Shown here: piece after piece, positions 23,338 to 33,070 of the stretch
Numbering within the stretch: the first letter of the stretch is position 1
Layout of the letters: each line of letters begins with the position of its first letter
Source: Linanthus parryae
Lineage: Eukaryota; Streptophyta; Magnoliopsida; Ericales; Polemoniaceae
Assembly: GCA_023055425.1 (NCBI GenBank)
Contig: JALGPY010000003.1
Span: 51,073,891-51,137,890 of the forward strand
DNA length: 64,000 nt
Direction of reading: 5' to 3'
Notes under the pieces: generated by a model
What the model saw: only the letters and a program-made list of their open reading frames with translations
What the model was told of the DNA's origin: nothing
Database searches by the model: none
Translations under genes and position numbers: made by a program

Positions 23338-25615
23338 TGATAACTATCTATTAGAATTATATTTCTTGCACGTTTTGTATCGTGTTGCGTAGTTTCCGAA
23401 TTGATTATATTAGTTTTAGAATATGAATAGAGAGAAAACGTAGAAAGTTAGCTTTGAGCGTTAAGTTGCTAATTCGAGCGTTTCTCATTAATTTGTGATT
23501 CTTTTTTTTTCTTTGATTGCGCGGGTTTGTTTCGTGTTGTTTTGACAGGAGACGATGCTTGGGAGATGAAGCAGATAGGAGAAACGAGCTTTGGAAATTA
23601 TCCAGGGGCTTAAGAGAAAAATAAATTGTGAAGAAAAAAAAGAGAATAAGTGAAGAGGGGCAAGTGCAATTTCACAAAGGTTTTGAAACTACACTTAGAC
23701 CCCCTAGGAGAGTGGTTACCATACTTGGCCAAAATTTGGAGTCAAAATGTGAGGAAACTCATTTGAAGTCACGAGCTGACCTCCCGATCGCACGATCATA
23801 GGCCAAGGAGGGGCCAACCGCACTGCCAGAAGAAGCCAACTCGCACGACCTCATGGGGAAACAATCTCACAGAAAAAAGCTCGAGGTTTCATGACCAGAA
23901 GCTCGAGGTCGCACGACCTGCTGATGGCAGAGGCGTGATTTGTTTTGTTTCCCTAAAACTATGTCGTTTTGGTTAAGCATTTCCTAAAACCTAGTTGCGG
24001 GAATAACTAATACTTGGGGGGTTGAATTAATTATGATAATTCTATCATTATTCAACCTATGTATCTTCAAGAAGGAGGAGGCACGAAGGAGACGACGAAG
24101 AAGACACGATCAAGACTTCAATATTGAATAACTTCGTTTGATTTTTTCTACCATCTCTTATTCAATCATAATGGAGAAACTCTTTGTGTTTATTTATCTT
24201 ACGATGAGTAGCTAAACACTATTTTCTAGGCATCTCAATATGAGAGTTTAGGGTTTGATTTAAACGATGTTTTCTGGATTCAATCTAGGTTCATGCTTAT
24301 TTGATTTCATCATTTTGAGTGATTGCTAGTTCTTGAATATCTTTAGTCATCCTAAACTAGTGACATATGTAGGATATGAATTACGTTTCACGAACTAGGG
24401 TTTGCTCTTTAAGATGAATCACACTTAAAGTTGATTATGTTTTATATAACTGTTCATGTATTGTTTTAATTCTTAGAGAGAATGGAGTAATTAATCGGAA
24501 TTGTTACTTAGCTAGTGAATGCACGACAATGATTCTAACTAGTTAGGATGAGACATGAACAACAATTATATATCACTGAGACCGAAAAGAAACGTGTTAG
24601 GATTGGGTAATGTGGGTAGATTCAATAGGATTAATCAGTTGTTCCATGAAACGACGGACCAACAAGACCCGTGATGGTATCAGTAGAAAATCTGCTATAA
24701 CGGATCGATAAACGTGGGTGGACTGAAAGGACCCTAGGTGTAATATCTCATCCAACATCCAGATATTGTTGATGAGATGTGTGCTATATAGGAAACCATG
24801 TGGGTTACTACTAGCTTCTTCAAGGTTTAAGAATTTTTATCCGGTGGTACGGTTAAAGAAGTTACTGGGGCAGTAATCCACGGGTTGTTGCAAATGGTAT
24901 CAAAGCCAACCCTGGTCCCGCAAGGGCTCTGTGACGGTTCGTCACCAGCCAAGGGAATACGTGACTGGGTACACTCGAGGACGTCGAGTATATAAGGTGG
25001 GGGGATTGTAATATTCTTTCCCACGTCAAAATATTATGGATTAGATGTATATATGGTTGGGAGATTGTGATATCATGTCCCACATTGGAGATTTATGAGT
25101 TTGACATCTGGTATACGGTAAACCTTGTGGATTACTAATAGCACCTTCAAGGCTTAAGCATTTTTATTCGGTGGTACGGGTAAAGAAGTTGCCAGGATAG
25201 TATTCCTTCGGGTTGTTACACTAGGTTTACCGTGACGTAGAACGACCTGAAACCGACATGAGATGGTCAGTGCTATTACGTGGCTTAGTTAGAACTAGAT
25301 TAACAAGTTACTTAGATTACCCAAAAATCATTTACAGCCATGGGTGATCAACGAGATTGCCTAGTTTCTCCATTAATTGATTAAGACTTCCTCTTAATTT
25401 CAGTTTACAGTTATTTCTACGATTGCGAAAACCACTTGTTTGGGGGTGGCAACCTCACTATATCTCAGTTCTTCCTCTCAGTTAGTCGTTCGACTTAGCT
25501 AGTTTGTTAATTAATAACTTGTTACGAGTTTTGTATGCATGGGATCGACAACATGAGTACGAAAATACTCATTCTTTATTACGTGACCGTGAACTTGCGT
25601 TATACCGTGAGTACA
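23338..25615 (+). repeat. 3' LTR of the LARD-like relative
   Basis: About 1.8 kb once TRIM 2 is removed, close to the 1765 bp of its relative. It shares ends and general layout with 9493-11256, but body sequence is strongly diverged. Dyads at 23786 (GATCGCACGATC), 23840 (CTCGCACGACC) and 23906 (AGGTCGCACGACCT) sit about 450-590 bases from the LTR start, where the relative has its GTTCGTGCGAAC array. Confidence 0.65.
24739..25220 (+). mobile_element. TRIM element 2 with rearranged 3' LTR
   Basis: Same family as TRIM 1. The 5' LTR is 24739-24892, the PBS TGGTATCAAAGCC is at 24895-24907, and the polypurine tract AAGGTGGGGGGAT is at 24994-25006. The duplication CTAGG is at 24734-24738 and 25221-25225. 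After the tract a 5' LTR start (25007) runs for about 45 bases, and then a second tract-like GGTTGGGAGAT and a fresh LTR start (25066) follow. The 3' LTR start is therefore duplicated. Confidence 0.88.
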
Positions 25616-26180
25616 CGGCGGCCAGACATGGAATGTGGTTCTGGGCAATGTCATAATACGATAGAATATTTATTTACTTATTGAAAGTTGTAAAACATTT
25701 TATCATCTCTTATAGAATTTTGTTCAGCGGTGTACAACCTTTTACTACATTAATCTATTTTTTTAATATCCATGTTTATCATGTTTACATGCTTGAGTGA
25801 TTTTTTTACTGTCTTTTGCACTGACTTTTATCAACAGTGGTGTCTTGTTTGTTTAGTTCTCCAGAACAGGTGTATGTGTTGGAAGCTAAGTATTGGGAGC
25901 AATGATAATGAATTCTACTAAAACAAAACGCTAGTAATGAACACCTTAGTTTATTTTATTTTAATTCAAAATTCTAGTTTATCGCCCGAGGTTGTGGCAA
26001 CCAATACTTTGTCCGTGTTTGATGCAACTGAATGGTTAATATTGTAATAACACTTTAATTTTCGTGTGGTTGGTTTTGTTGTGGTGATCGATTTTTACAA
26101 ATCTCCGAATACTCGAGTTTACCTCGGGTATGGAGTAACACTCTTCTGACTTTTTGGTATGAATTTTTTGGGGTGTTACA

Positions 26181-26320
26181 TTAACCTTTCTGGACTTTCA
26201 AGTGTCGACCCGTGACACTAGGCAACTATTTTGACATACTCATTTTAGAAATCAAGACATTCATTTGGACGGAAGAGAGTATTCGTTACATGTGGTAGGC
26301 AGTAAGTTTTAGTAAGAGGA
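26181..26320. other. no gene; copy of a ~50-bp dispersed repeat
   Basis: 26251-26302 resembles 27849-27900 (GAATATTCATTACATGTGGG-like). Nothing else recognised. Confidence 0.4.
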
Positions 26321-26583
26321 TACTTCGTCCGTTCCATAGCAAATATCTACTTTTCTATTTTGGGATTTCCCAAAATAAGCGTTCACTTTCAATTTTTATG
26401 TTTGAAAGTTGATACATTAACAAGAGTACCTACTAAAAAGTAATTAAGTTAGTGTTGTAAATTTAAAAATGATGGATTGTGTCAATGTCATCACGAAGTC
26501 AATCAAGTCTGTAATTAATGCATATTTTCTTAAAAAATTGGGGTTTAAAAAAATGACACTAATTATGGAATAGAGGGAGTATT
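26321..26583. mobile_element. Stowaway/Tc1-mariner-like MITE
   Basis: Inverted ends TACTTCGTCCGTTCCATA at 26321 and TATGGAATAGAGGGAGTA at the right edge match the familiar plant CTCCCTCCGTCCC-type termini, with TA at both ends. The interior is non-coding and AT-rich. Confidence 0.7.
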
Positions 26584-27236
26584 ATATTTGGAATACATAT
26601 TTTATTAATCTAGTTATGAACACATTGCACATGGTATTTAATTTGTTATAATATATAAACTCAAATTGTGTTATTATAAAATAATATTGATAAATAATTA
26701 TAATGATAAATAGTGCTTAATTTTTTTAGGCATGAAGTACTATTAAACTTCAAGATTTATATGCCCCTCAACAATGTAAATGGCACTGAAAAACGTCTCG
26801 GATGATAGTTGTTTCGTTTTCCATTTAAGTCGGTTGGTGCGATCCGTTCAGGCCTTGATAACCCGTCAATGTATTGTGTAGTTTCAAAACTGATCGTCAA
26901 ATTCTCCAAATTATTCAAAAATATGAGGGGGAGAGTTGGCAAAGATTGAATGGATCTTTCTTTTAATTGTAGATTTTCTTTCATAATGGTGAAAGTACCA
27001 ATTCGAAAAGCCAGAAATTGAATAGTCACAAATTTTCGGAGTACGATGAAGATACGCGCGTGAAAAGTCACAAACTGAATATTCACGCATATAGACTTTA
27101 AAATTATGCTTAATTTAAATTTTAAATTACAATTCTAATAGGAGCAGTCACATCTCTTTGAATTTATAAATATATTAATTTTTTAAGCATAATTTCAGTA
27201 ATAAATTAAGTAATTGAAACCATCTGAAACACTCAT
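26584..27236. other. AT-rich intergenic sequence
   Basis: No gene recognised. An open stretch on the minus strand (26757-27086) has no motif and low-complexity composition. Confidence 0.4.
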
Positions 27237-27244
27237 ATTTTAAA

Positions 27245-27787
27245 TAGGGATGGCAACGGATCGGATTTGGATCGAATCTGTCAATAATCCGATCCGATCC
27301 AATCCAAAAATGATACCCCATGATTCGAATTCGATCTGCATCTGTTCGGATCCGGATCTGATCATATAATGGATCACCCAAAATGTTCGAATCCGGTCCA
27401 TAAGGAAAACGGAGCATGGATCACAAGAACGGATCATGAATCGGTAGGATTCAAATTATATATAATTACATAATTATATATAATCATATTATATATATAT
27501 ATGATTATATTATATAATTATAATTATAAACATAATTATATATTTATTATATATATTTCGGATCGGCTCGGATTAGCTGATATTTTTTACATATATCGGA
27601 ATAGGACGGATCAGCTCGGTTCATTGGATATTTACAGATATGACTCGAATCCGATCCAAAAATCGGAACGGATCGTATATATGGGATCCAAATCCGATCC
27701 AAAGACAAATGGATATGATCCGAACTGCTCTATTTGGGTCGGATCTCCCTGAATCCCGGATCGGAGCGGACGGCATTGTCATCCTTA
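27245..27787. mobile_element. hAT-like MITE
   Basis: It begins TAGGGATGGCAA and ends TTGTCATCCTTA. The interior is dominated by repeated GGATCGGAT/ATCCGATCC motifs on both strands, typical of hAT-type miniature elements with GGGTGGCAA termini. The 8-bp flanks ATTTTAAA (27237-27244) and ATTTTAGA (27788-27795) agree at 7 of 8 positions. No transposase. Confidence 0.75.
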
Positions 27788-27795
27788 ATTTTAGA

Positions 27796-28147
27796 AAGTA
27801 ATATTTTTTTTTTAAGAAAATTTTAGAAAGTAGTATAAATACAGAAGAAGACATGCATTTTTGGAAAAAAAGAGAATATTCATTACATGTGGGTAGGTAA
27901 ATAAATATATACACGAGAATTCTGGTGCATGTGTATGGGGACCTTCCGAGCCGGGGCCCAAAGCGGGATCTTCACCTGATTTCCTTTTGGGCTTGGCCTG
28001 AATAGGGGAGAAATTTCCAGCAAAGACAAGTGGCTTGTTGCGTAATAAATCTTAACATTCAAGTCCAATTATCAACCTCCTTAACGACTCCCTCATCACT
28101 GGAGCTTCAGCTCCGCAACAGCGTAACCGTAATCTGCTGACCGAGGA

Positions 28148-28185
<38 letters not shown>

Positions 28186-28343
28186 ACGGGATTATTTAAT
28201 TTGTCATCAATACCCATCATTATCAGTTAGTTCTCACCAAATATTTCCCTTCCAGTCTACTCATCGTCTCTCCAAAGTCTCTTTTACTCCCTTCTCATAA
28301 ACCCAACCAATTCCATCTTTGTTCTTTCTCTCTGCATCAACAA
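27796..28343 (+). promoter_or_regulatory. upstream region of the HHE gene, with (CT)n tract
   Basis: No ORF. A CT microsatellite at about 28151-28182 lies 160 bases before the start codon, probably in or near the 5' UTR, where CT tracts are common in plants. No clear TATA box chosen. Confidence 0.4.
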
Positions 28344-30652
28344 ATGGGGAATTGCTTCGAAACCATCAAGAAATCACCGGCCGAGATCACCCCATCGGAG
28401 CTCATCGACCCATCTCCCACCGTCCGTCTCTACGGCCCACCCACCGGCGTCCAAACCTCCTTCATCCGCTTCGCCCTCCGCCTCAAAAACATCACCGTCA
28501 ACTACATCCCCTCCGACAACCGCCGTGGCCGCTCCGACCACGACTCGCCGGTGATACAGTATAAAGAGGACACGGTTTCCGGGTCTCGGGAGACGATGAT
28601 TCTCTACTTGGACGCGAGGTTTCCGGATCCGCCGTTGATGAGGAGGGGTTCCGGCGAGGCGTTGGTGGCGGCGTTGGCGGGGCTGCAGCACCGGAGTATG
28701 GTGTGGCATTTGGAGAGGGTGTTGAGGTGGGCGGAGGACATGGCGGCGCGTGGGGGTAAAGCGAGGGGGAATGTGGCGGCGATGGGGAGTCCGAGGATGG
28801 AGGTGAAGAAGCTTGCGAGGAGTTATTCGCAGTTGCTGGAGGTGATGCTTGAGCATGCTCAGATGGAGGAGAGGGTTCTTTTCCCAATCTTGGAGAAGGC
28901 TGATAGAGGTAATACCCAATTCAAACACATTAATCTTTCAAGACCTGTGTAATTATAAGGTAGAGGATTGATTGAACCCTGTTGTGGAATACCCAATTCA
29001 GATCTTTTGTACCATCTTTAGAGCTAATCATGATTCAAGAAGCTATGGTTAAGAAAATGTAGGATATATAGAGGCCATATGTGACAATGATTCTAGTTTG
29101 TAGAAGATAGAAGATGAAGAGATTGTTAATTTATTGCCTGAATTTGGCCTTTTATGTGACGTGGAATCGAATTCTGCGTTTGATGGAGAATTTGCTATTT
29201 AATTCCTTAAATTCAGCTTTTTACGTGACGTGGCTTCAAATTCTTCTGGGTATTTTATGCTAGTCATGTATATTGGAAGTTCGGAGCATTATATGAAGAT
29301 TGATGAAGCTGTCTGTTGAATCAAATAAAACTGCATTCCTTGAAACAAAAGATGTTATCATTGAAGTGTTGAATGGAAGTTCAATATCCCAACTGTAAAA
29401 AAAGAATCTTCGAATCCAAAAGAAATTGAGATGAATTTGTTCGCAAACAAATCAGAATTCTGTAAATTGTTCAAGCCTATGAGCTATCTCCCGACTGCTA
29501 TATGTTCTAGGATCTATAAAGGTCATAACATTATCACTCGCTTAGCTAGCAATTGGGTGCCAGTTAAAATACCATTTTTAGATTCTAGAGTGAATGTTAT
29601 TCTTCCTAATTCTTACTGTTCAAAAGGACACTTAAGTTCTGATGCTATATGCAATGTGCATCTTTTGTCACTAATTAAACTATACTTGGGCTCTTTAGTG
29701 CAATACCAAGGCAGTCTGATATTAGGAAATTGAATAAGCAACATCAGGCCGGTTGACGTAGAAGCGTGGAAGTAGAAACTCGTTGAATAGTTTAGCTGAA
29801 TGCAGGTTAAGACTTGCAACAGCATATCAAACAGAATGTTTTACTTGCAGTGCTCTATGGAGCCTGGATAGGTTGACCAAGCTGTTACCTGTAATAAATT
29901 GGCTGGGAATTATATATGGTGTTTGTCAAAGAAATTGCAATCAGACAAACACAACTTTTCTCCAATGGCGACTTCTTTTCAGTTTTCTGTTTCGAACTGG
30001 TGGTACTTAAATCATGCTGTTTGATTTGTTCTTGAGATGCATATGTCCTATAATGTTGCAGGATTGTCCAAAGTTGCAAACGAGGATCATGGAAGGGACC
30101 TACCTATCATGAATGGCATAAAAGAAGCCATTAAATCAATTGGGGTGATGAATTCAGTGACCCATGGATACCAAGAAGCTCTCCATGATCTTACCAGTCG
30201 GCTCAAGACATTGCTGGTCAGTTTTTTCACTCAAAGTTGGCTCATTTGCAGTGTAAAAATACTTGTATATGGTCATGCCTTTAGGGGTCGGAAAAGCCAT
30301 CTGATTCCTCTAAAACTGCTATACATATATGCGATGTAGTATGAATTAGGATTCATCGTCACTTCTTATCTAAATTCAATTTGCTACCCATTTGAAGGAT
30401 AACTGCAAGCAGCACTTTGAGGAGGAGGAGAAGGATCTACTCCCATTAATGGAGGCAGCTGAATTGAGCAGCGAAGAGAAGCAGAAGGTGATGGAACAGT
30501 GTTTGGACGCGATGCAGGAGACACACTCGCGCTTATTTGGCTTTTTCACAGAAGGACTTCTCCCCCGGGATGCCATGTACTACTTGGATATCATCATTAG
30601 AAGTGTCAACAAAGACAAGGTAGCCTTGATGCTTCACACAATTGTTCAGTAA
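28344..30652 (+). CDS. hemerythrin (HHE) domain protein with N-myristoylation signal
   Basis: Three exons: 28344-28908, 30062-30216 and 30398-30652. The joins use GT/AG sites and keep phase, giving 324 residues. The start MGNCFETIKK carries Gly2 and Cys4, a myristoylation/palmitoylation-type N-terminus, so membrane attachment is likely. Residues ~25-60 (VRLYGPPTGVQTSFIRFALR) resemble the start of a glutaredoxin/GST-like fold. The rest is HHE-like: HAQMEERVLFP (His171), EDHGRDLP (His198) and HFEEEEKDLLP (His246) are the expected His/Glu metal-binding helices that in this superfamily hold a di-iron centre. Plant homologues of this architecture exist, but their physiological role is not settled to my knowledge. 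Intron 1 is 1153 bp and intron 2 is 181 bp. The coding frame is clean, so I take it as functional. Confidence 0.88.
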
Positions 30653-31978
30653 GACAAAGCCATAGGTTCATGAATCATTCTATGCGAGTGCTGATGGAAG
30701 AGCAACGATGAATGTAATCTTTCCTGCTTCAGCTCTGCTTCTTGATGAAGTGAACTGAATGGTTTGTCTCTCTTCCATTGAAGAATAATAAAGCAAGTGG
30801 ACTGCAATGAGCCTGCTCCATAGGAAAACTCTGGTAGCCAAGTGTAAATAATCTTGAACTAACAGGTTTTGTCTTTTTGTGGCTTGTTTTAGAAATAGGC
30901 TCATCTGTTCTTGCTGGAATTCAGTCTGCATTGTTTTTCTTTGTCCATCCGGAAATGACAGAAATCGCTAGAATCTGTTGACTGTAATATGACTTTTATG
31001 ATGGCGCATAGACTGTAATCCGACCTTTTTTCATCGAGTTGATCCTTGAAGATGACTTCCTGTTACTTCTTGCATGGATAACTTTGGATTGAACTGGGTT
31101 GCAAGATCATCAAAACTACTTTTTTTCGACAATCAACCAGGAAGCTTGAGTAAAATTATTGTTTGCTTGACTGTATTGTATTGCTTCAAAGTCTAACCTC
31201 ATCGATTGTTTAGTGATTAGGTAGACCCGTTTTGAGTTTTGATTTTAAATCCCATGTCTAGGAAGCCTAAAGATTTTCAAGCTTTTTGCATTTATGCACT
31301 ACTAGTGGCAGTAATTCAATTCATCTAATCACGTGGTTTTCTATGAAGTTACACAGAAGTGATAAAAGAATTCTCGACTATGATGAAGTGACAAAAGAGT
31401 CTAAAATCTCTTCCGACCTGAAGAGAAAAATGTCAAGATTTCACTGGGTTATTTCACGGCTTATCTTTTACGGATTTGTCGAAAACCTTAGAAATGATAC
31501 TTACCTTTTCCTCACATCCAAATAACACACAAAAGGAACTTCCTTCCATTTGACACTTCGTGAAACACAAAAACAGCACAAATCCAATACACAATTATGC
31601 CTACATTGCAAATGAGGACATCAATAGTGCTTTAAAAAAGAGAGCGTCATTGCATGGGACATGTAATGTTTTAATCTTTCCCTTGTTCTTTAATTTGACA
31701 ATTAAAGACACTGTTCATATAATTCTGGCGGGTGATATTGTGATTAGTTGGCTTCAATATGACTCGTGATTGATTTTGTTAGTTTGTACGAAACTTATTA
31801 CTTATTTTAACTTCTGTATTGAAGTTCTTTATTTTCAAAGAAAAAAGATACAATTAAAACACTATCCTCAGATTATTACAATCTGTTACCACTTGGTCCA
31901 ATTACAGGTAAAACTGATTCTCAATAAAAAAAAAAATAAAAAAAAAAACTCATCATACACCGTCATATAATTTACAAT
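30653..31978. other. 3' flank and intergenic DNA
   Basis: The 3' UTR of the HHE gene is probably within the first few hundred bases (AATAATAAAG near 30784). After that I see AT-rich DNA with an A-run at 31925-31948 and no supported gene. Confidence 0.4.
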
Positions 31979-32057
31979 GGGTGTTTGGATGAACTTATTG
32001 GAGATGACGGTATTTGAGATTACTGGAATGAGTAAAATAGTTCGTCCAAACACACCC
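31979..32057. repeat. 79-bp foldback (mini-MITE)
   Basis: GGGTGTTTGGATGAAC at 31979 is nearly the reverse complement of GTTCGTCCAAACACACCC at 32040-32057. Very short, with no clear duplication. Confidence 0.5.
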
Positions 32058-32129
32058 AAGTTAGCTACATCTTAGCATGACAGGGCCTTAGACCCCATGA
32101 GCGGCTTGAACGATATACCACTAGTCTAG

Positions 32130-32610
32130 GTGTAGGGGGCGGGTCGGGCTGGGTTGGGCAAGGGCTTCTTGGGAGGGGCCGGGCCGGGTTGAAATCGACG
32201 TAAGTTGAACCCCACCGGGCCCGGGCCAAATCCCGGAGGTTAGGTCATCGGTGTTGAGGGGGCTGAGTAGTTCTATTGTTAGTATATATATAAATTAAAA
32301 AATAAAATAATAAACGGTACCTTTTTTGGGGGCGGAGAACCGGCCCGGTGGGGGCCGGGCCGAGTTGGAAGAGGGTGAAGTTGAACTGCACCAGGTTGGG
32401 GCCGTGCTGGGGATGAGGGGCTGGGCCGGTTCAGGTGTTGGAGGGGAGGGTCCGGGGCTGGGCCTGACTCATTTTAGTGCGGGCCAGGCCGGTTTCATGC
32501 TCGGGCCAGCCCCCTTGACACCATGAACCGTTGTGTTAGTACTCGTTTAGGCTCATTTTAGTGCGGGTCGGGCCAGTTGCAAGTTCGGGCCAGCCCCTTT
32601 GACACGATGA
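32130..32610. repeat. GC-rich GGGCCGGG repeat tract, possible decayed hAT-like MITE
   Basis: Dense GGGCCGGGTTG-type motifs begin with TAGGGGGCGGGTCGG. They end in two tandem, diverged copies of a unit running from CATTTTAGTGCGGG to CCCCTTKGACA (about 32469 and 32555). Open frames here reflect composition only. Confidence 0.45.
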
Positions 32611-32689
32611 ACCACTGGGCTAAGTACACACTTACCTTTATTCCGCTGGTTATACTTATTTTATTTTATTTTGTATGCAAAGTCCCAAT

Positions 32690-32800
32690 ACATCATTAGA
32701 AAATTCAAGAAATTTTTTTAGAATGAATTGCATTAACCGGTTTGAACGTGGAACTTCATACAAAGGCTTCAAACCCCCCTACCACTCAACTAGCACCCAT
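32690..32800 (-). mobile_element. tRNA-derived SINE-like sequence
   Basis: On the minus strand an A-box-like TAGTTGAGTGG (32792-32782) is followed about 35 bases on by a B-box-like CGTTCAAACC (32748-32739). An A-rich tail comes next (CTAAAAAAATT, about 32722). Spacing and order match a pol III promoter of tRNA type. Flanking duplication not identified. Confidence 0.45.
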
Positions 32801-32996
32801 TTACAAAGGGGGAAAGAAAATTATTGATAGTCTAAAACAACTTCCGACTACAAAACAGCTGCGATATTAAGGAATTCAACCTCCAAAATTTCCCCTTTTC
32901 CCAAAGGTTCCCCTTTTTTTGGCGCAAAAACACTTTACCTTCTCTTCGTATCTGGCGGGAAGTCGATTGGTTTCAGAGAGTGAACAGCTCTTCGGA

Positions 32997-33021
32997 GAAG
33001 AGAGAGAGAGAGAGAGAGGGA
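32997..33021 (+). repeat. (GA)n tract in the RNASEH2A 5' UTR
   Basis: A GAGAGA run 50-75 bases upstream of the start codon. Confidence 0.7.
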
Positions 33022-33070
33022 GGGCTGGGCAACATTACCGATTGACGACTGTCAACACAGAAATCTCGAC

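Larger units (their letters stand above)
21289..25615 (+). mobile_element. 5'-truncated diverged relative of the LARD-like element
   Basis: In plus orientation it matches the 3' half of the internal region of 9493-16189 (inverted), from AGGTACCTCTACC at about 21289. It continues through GAGGACAACGAAACAC to the polypurine tract GTGGGGGGATT (23327-23337). The LTR runs from TGATAAC at 23338 to about 25615, still ending in a GACCGTGAACTTGCG block like its relative. The 5' LTR, PBS and ORF region are missing. It is interrupted by a MITE (22325) and TRIM 2 (24739). Confidence 0.7.
19989..26180. mobile_element. single gypsy-type LTR, split by nested insertions
   Basis: The ends are perfect inverted repeats, TGTAACACCC at 19989-19998 and GGGTGTTACA at 26171-26180. 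They enclose one LTR-like sequence interrupted by TRIM 1 and by a LARD-like relative. With these removed about 1.3 kb remains. No internal domain is visible, which fits a solo LTR. The 5-bp flanks (GACAT and TTAAC) do not match, so no target duplication supports it. Confidence 0.5.

Noticed and set aside
19989..26180. Reading the lone gypsy-type LTR as a complete insertion with TSD
   Set aside because: The 5-bp flanks GACAT and TTAAC differ, so no target duplication supports a simple solo-LTR event.
26757..27086. 109-codon minus-strand ORF
   Set aside because: AT-rich intergenic DNA between MITEs, no motif and no start context to support a gene.
28374..28928. 184-codon minus-strand ORF
   Set aside because: Shadow of HHE exon 1; the plus-strand frame has clear domains and splice sites.
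31286..31525. 79-codon plus-strand ORF downstream of the HHE gene
   Set aside because: No family, no splice or codon support, AT-rich surroundings.
32326..32526. GC-rich 66-codon ORF
   Set aside because: Lies in a GGGCCGGG repeat tract; compositional artefact.
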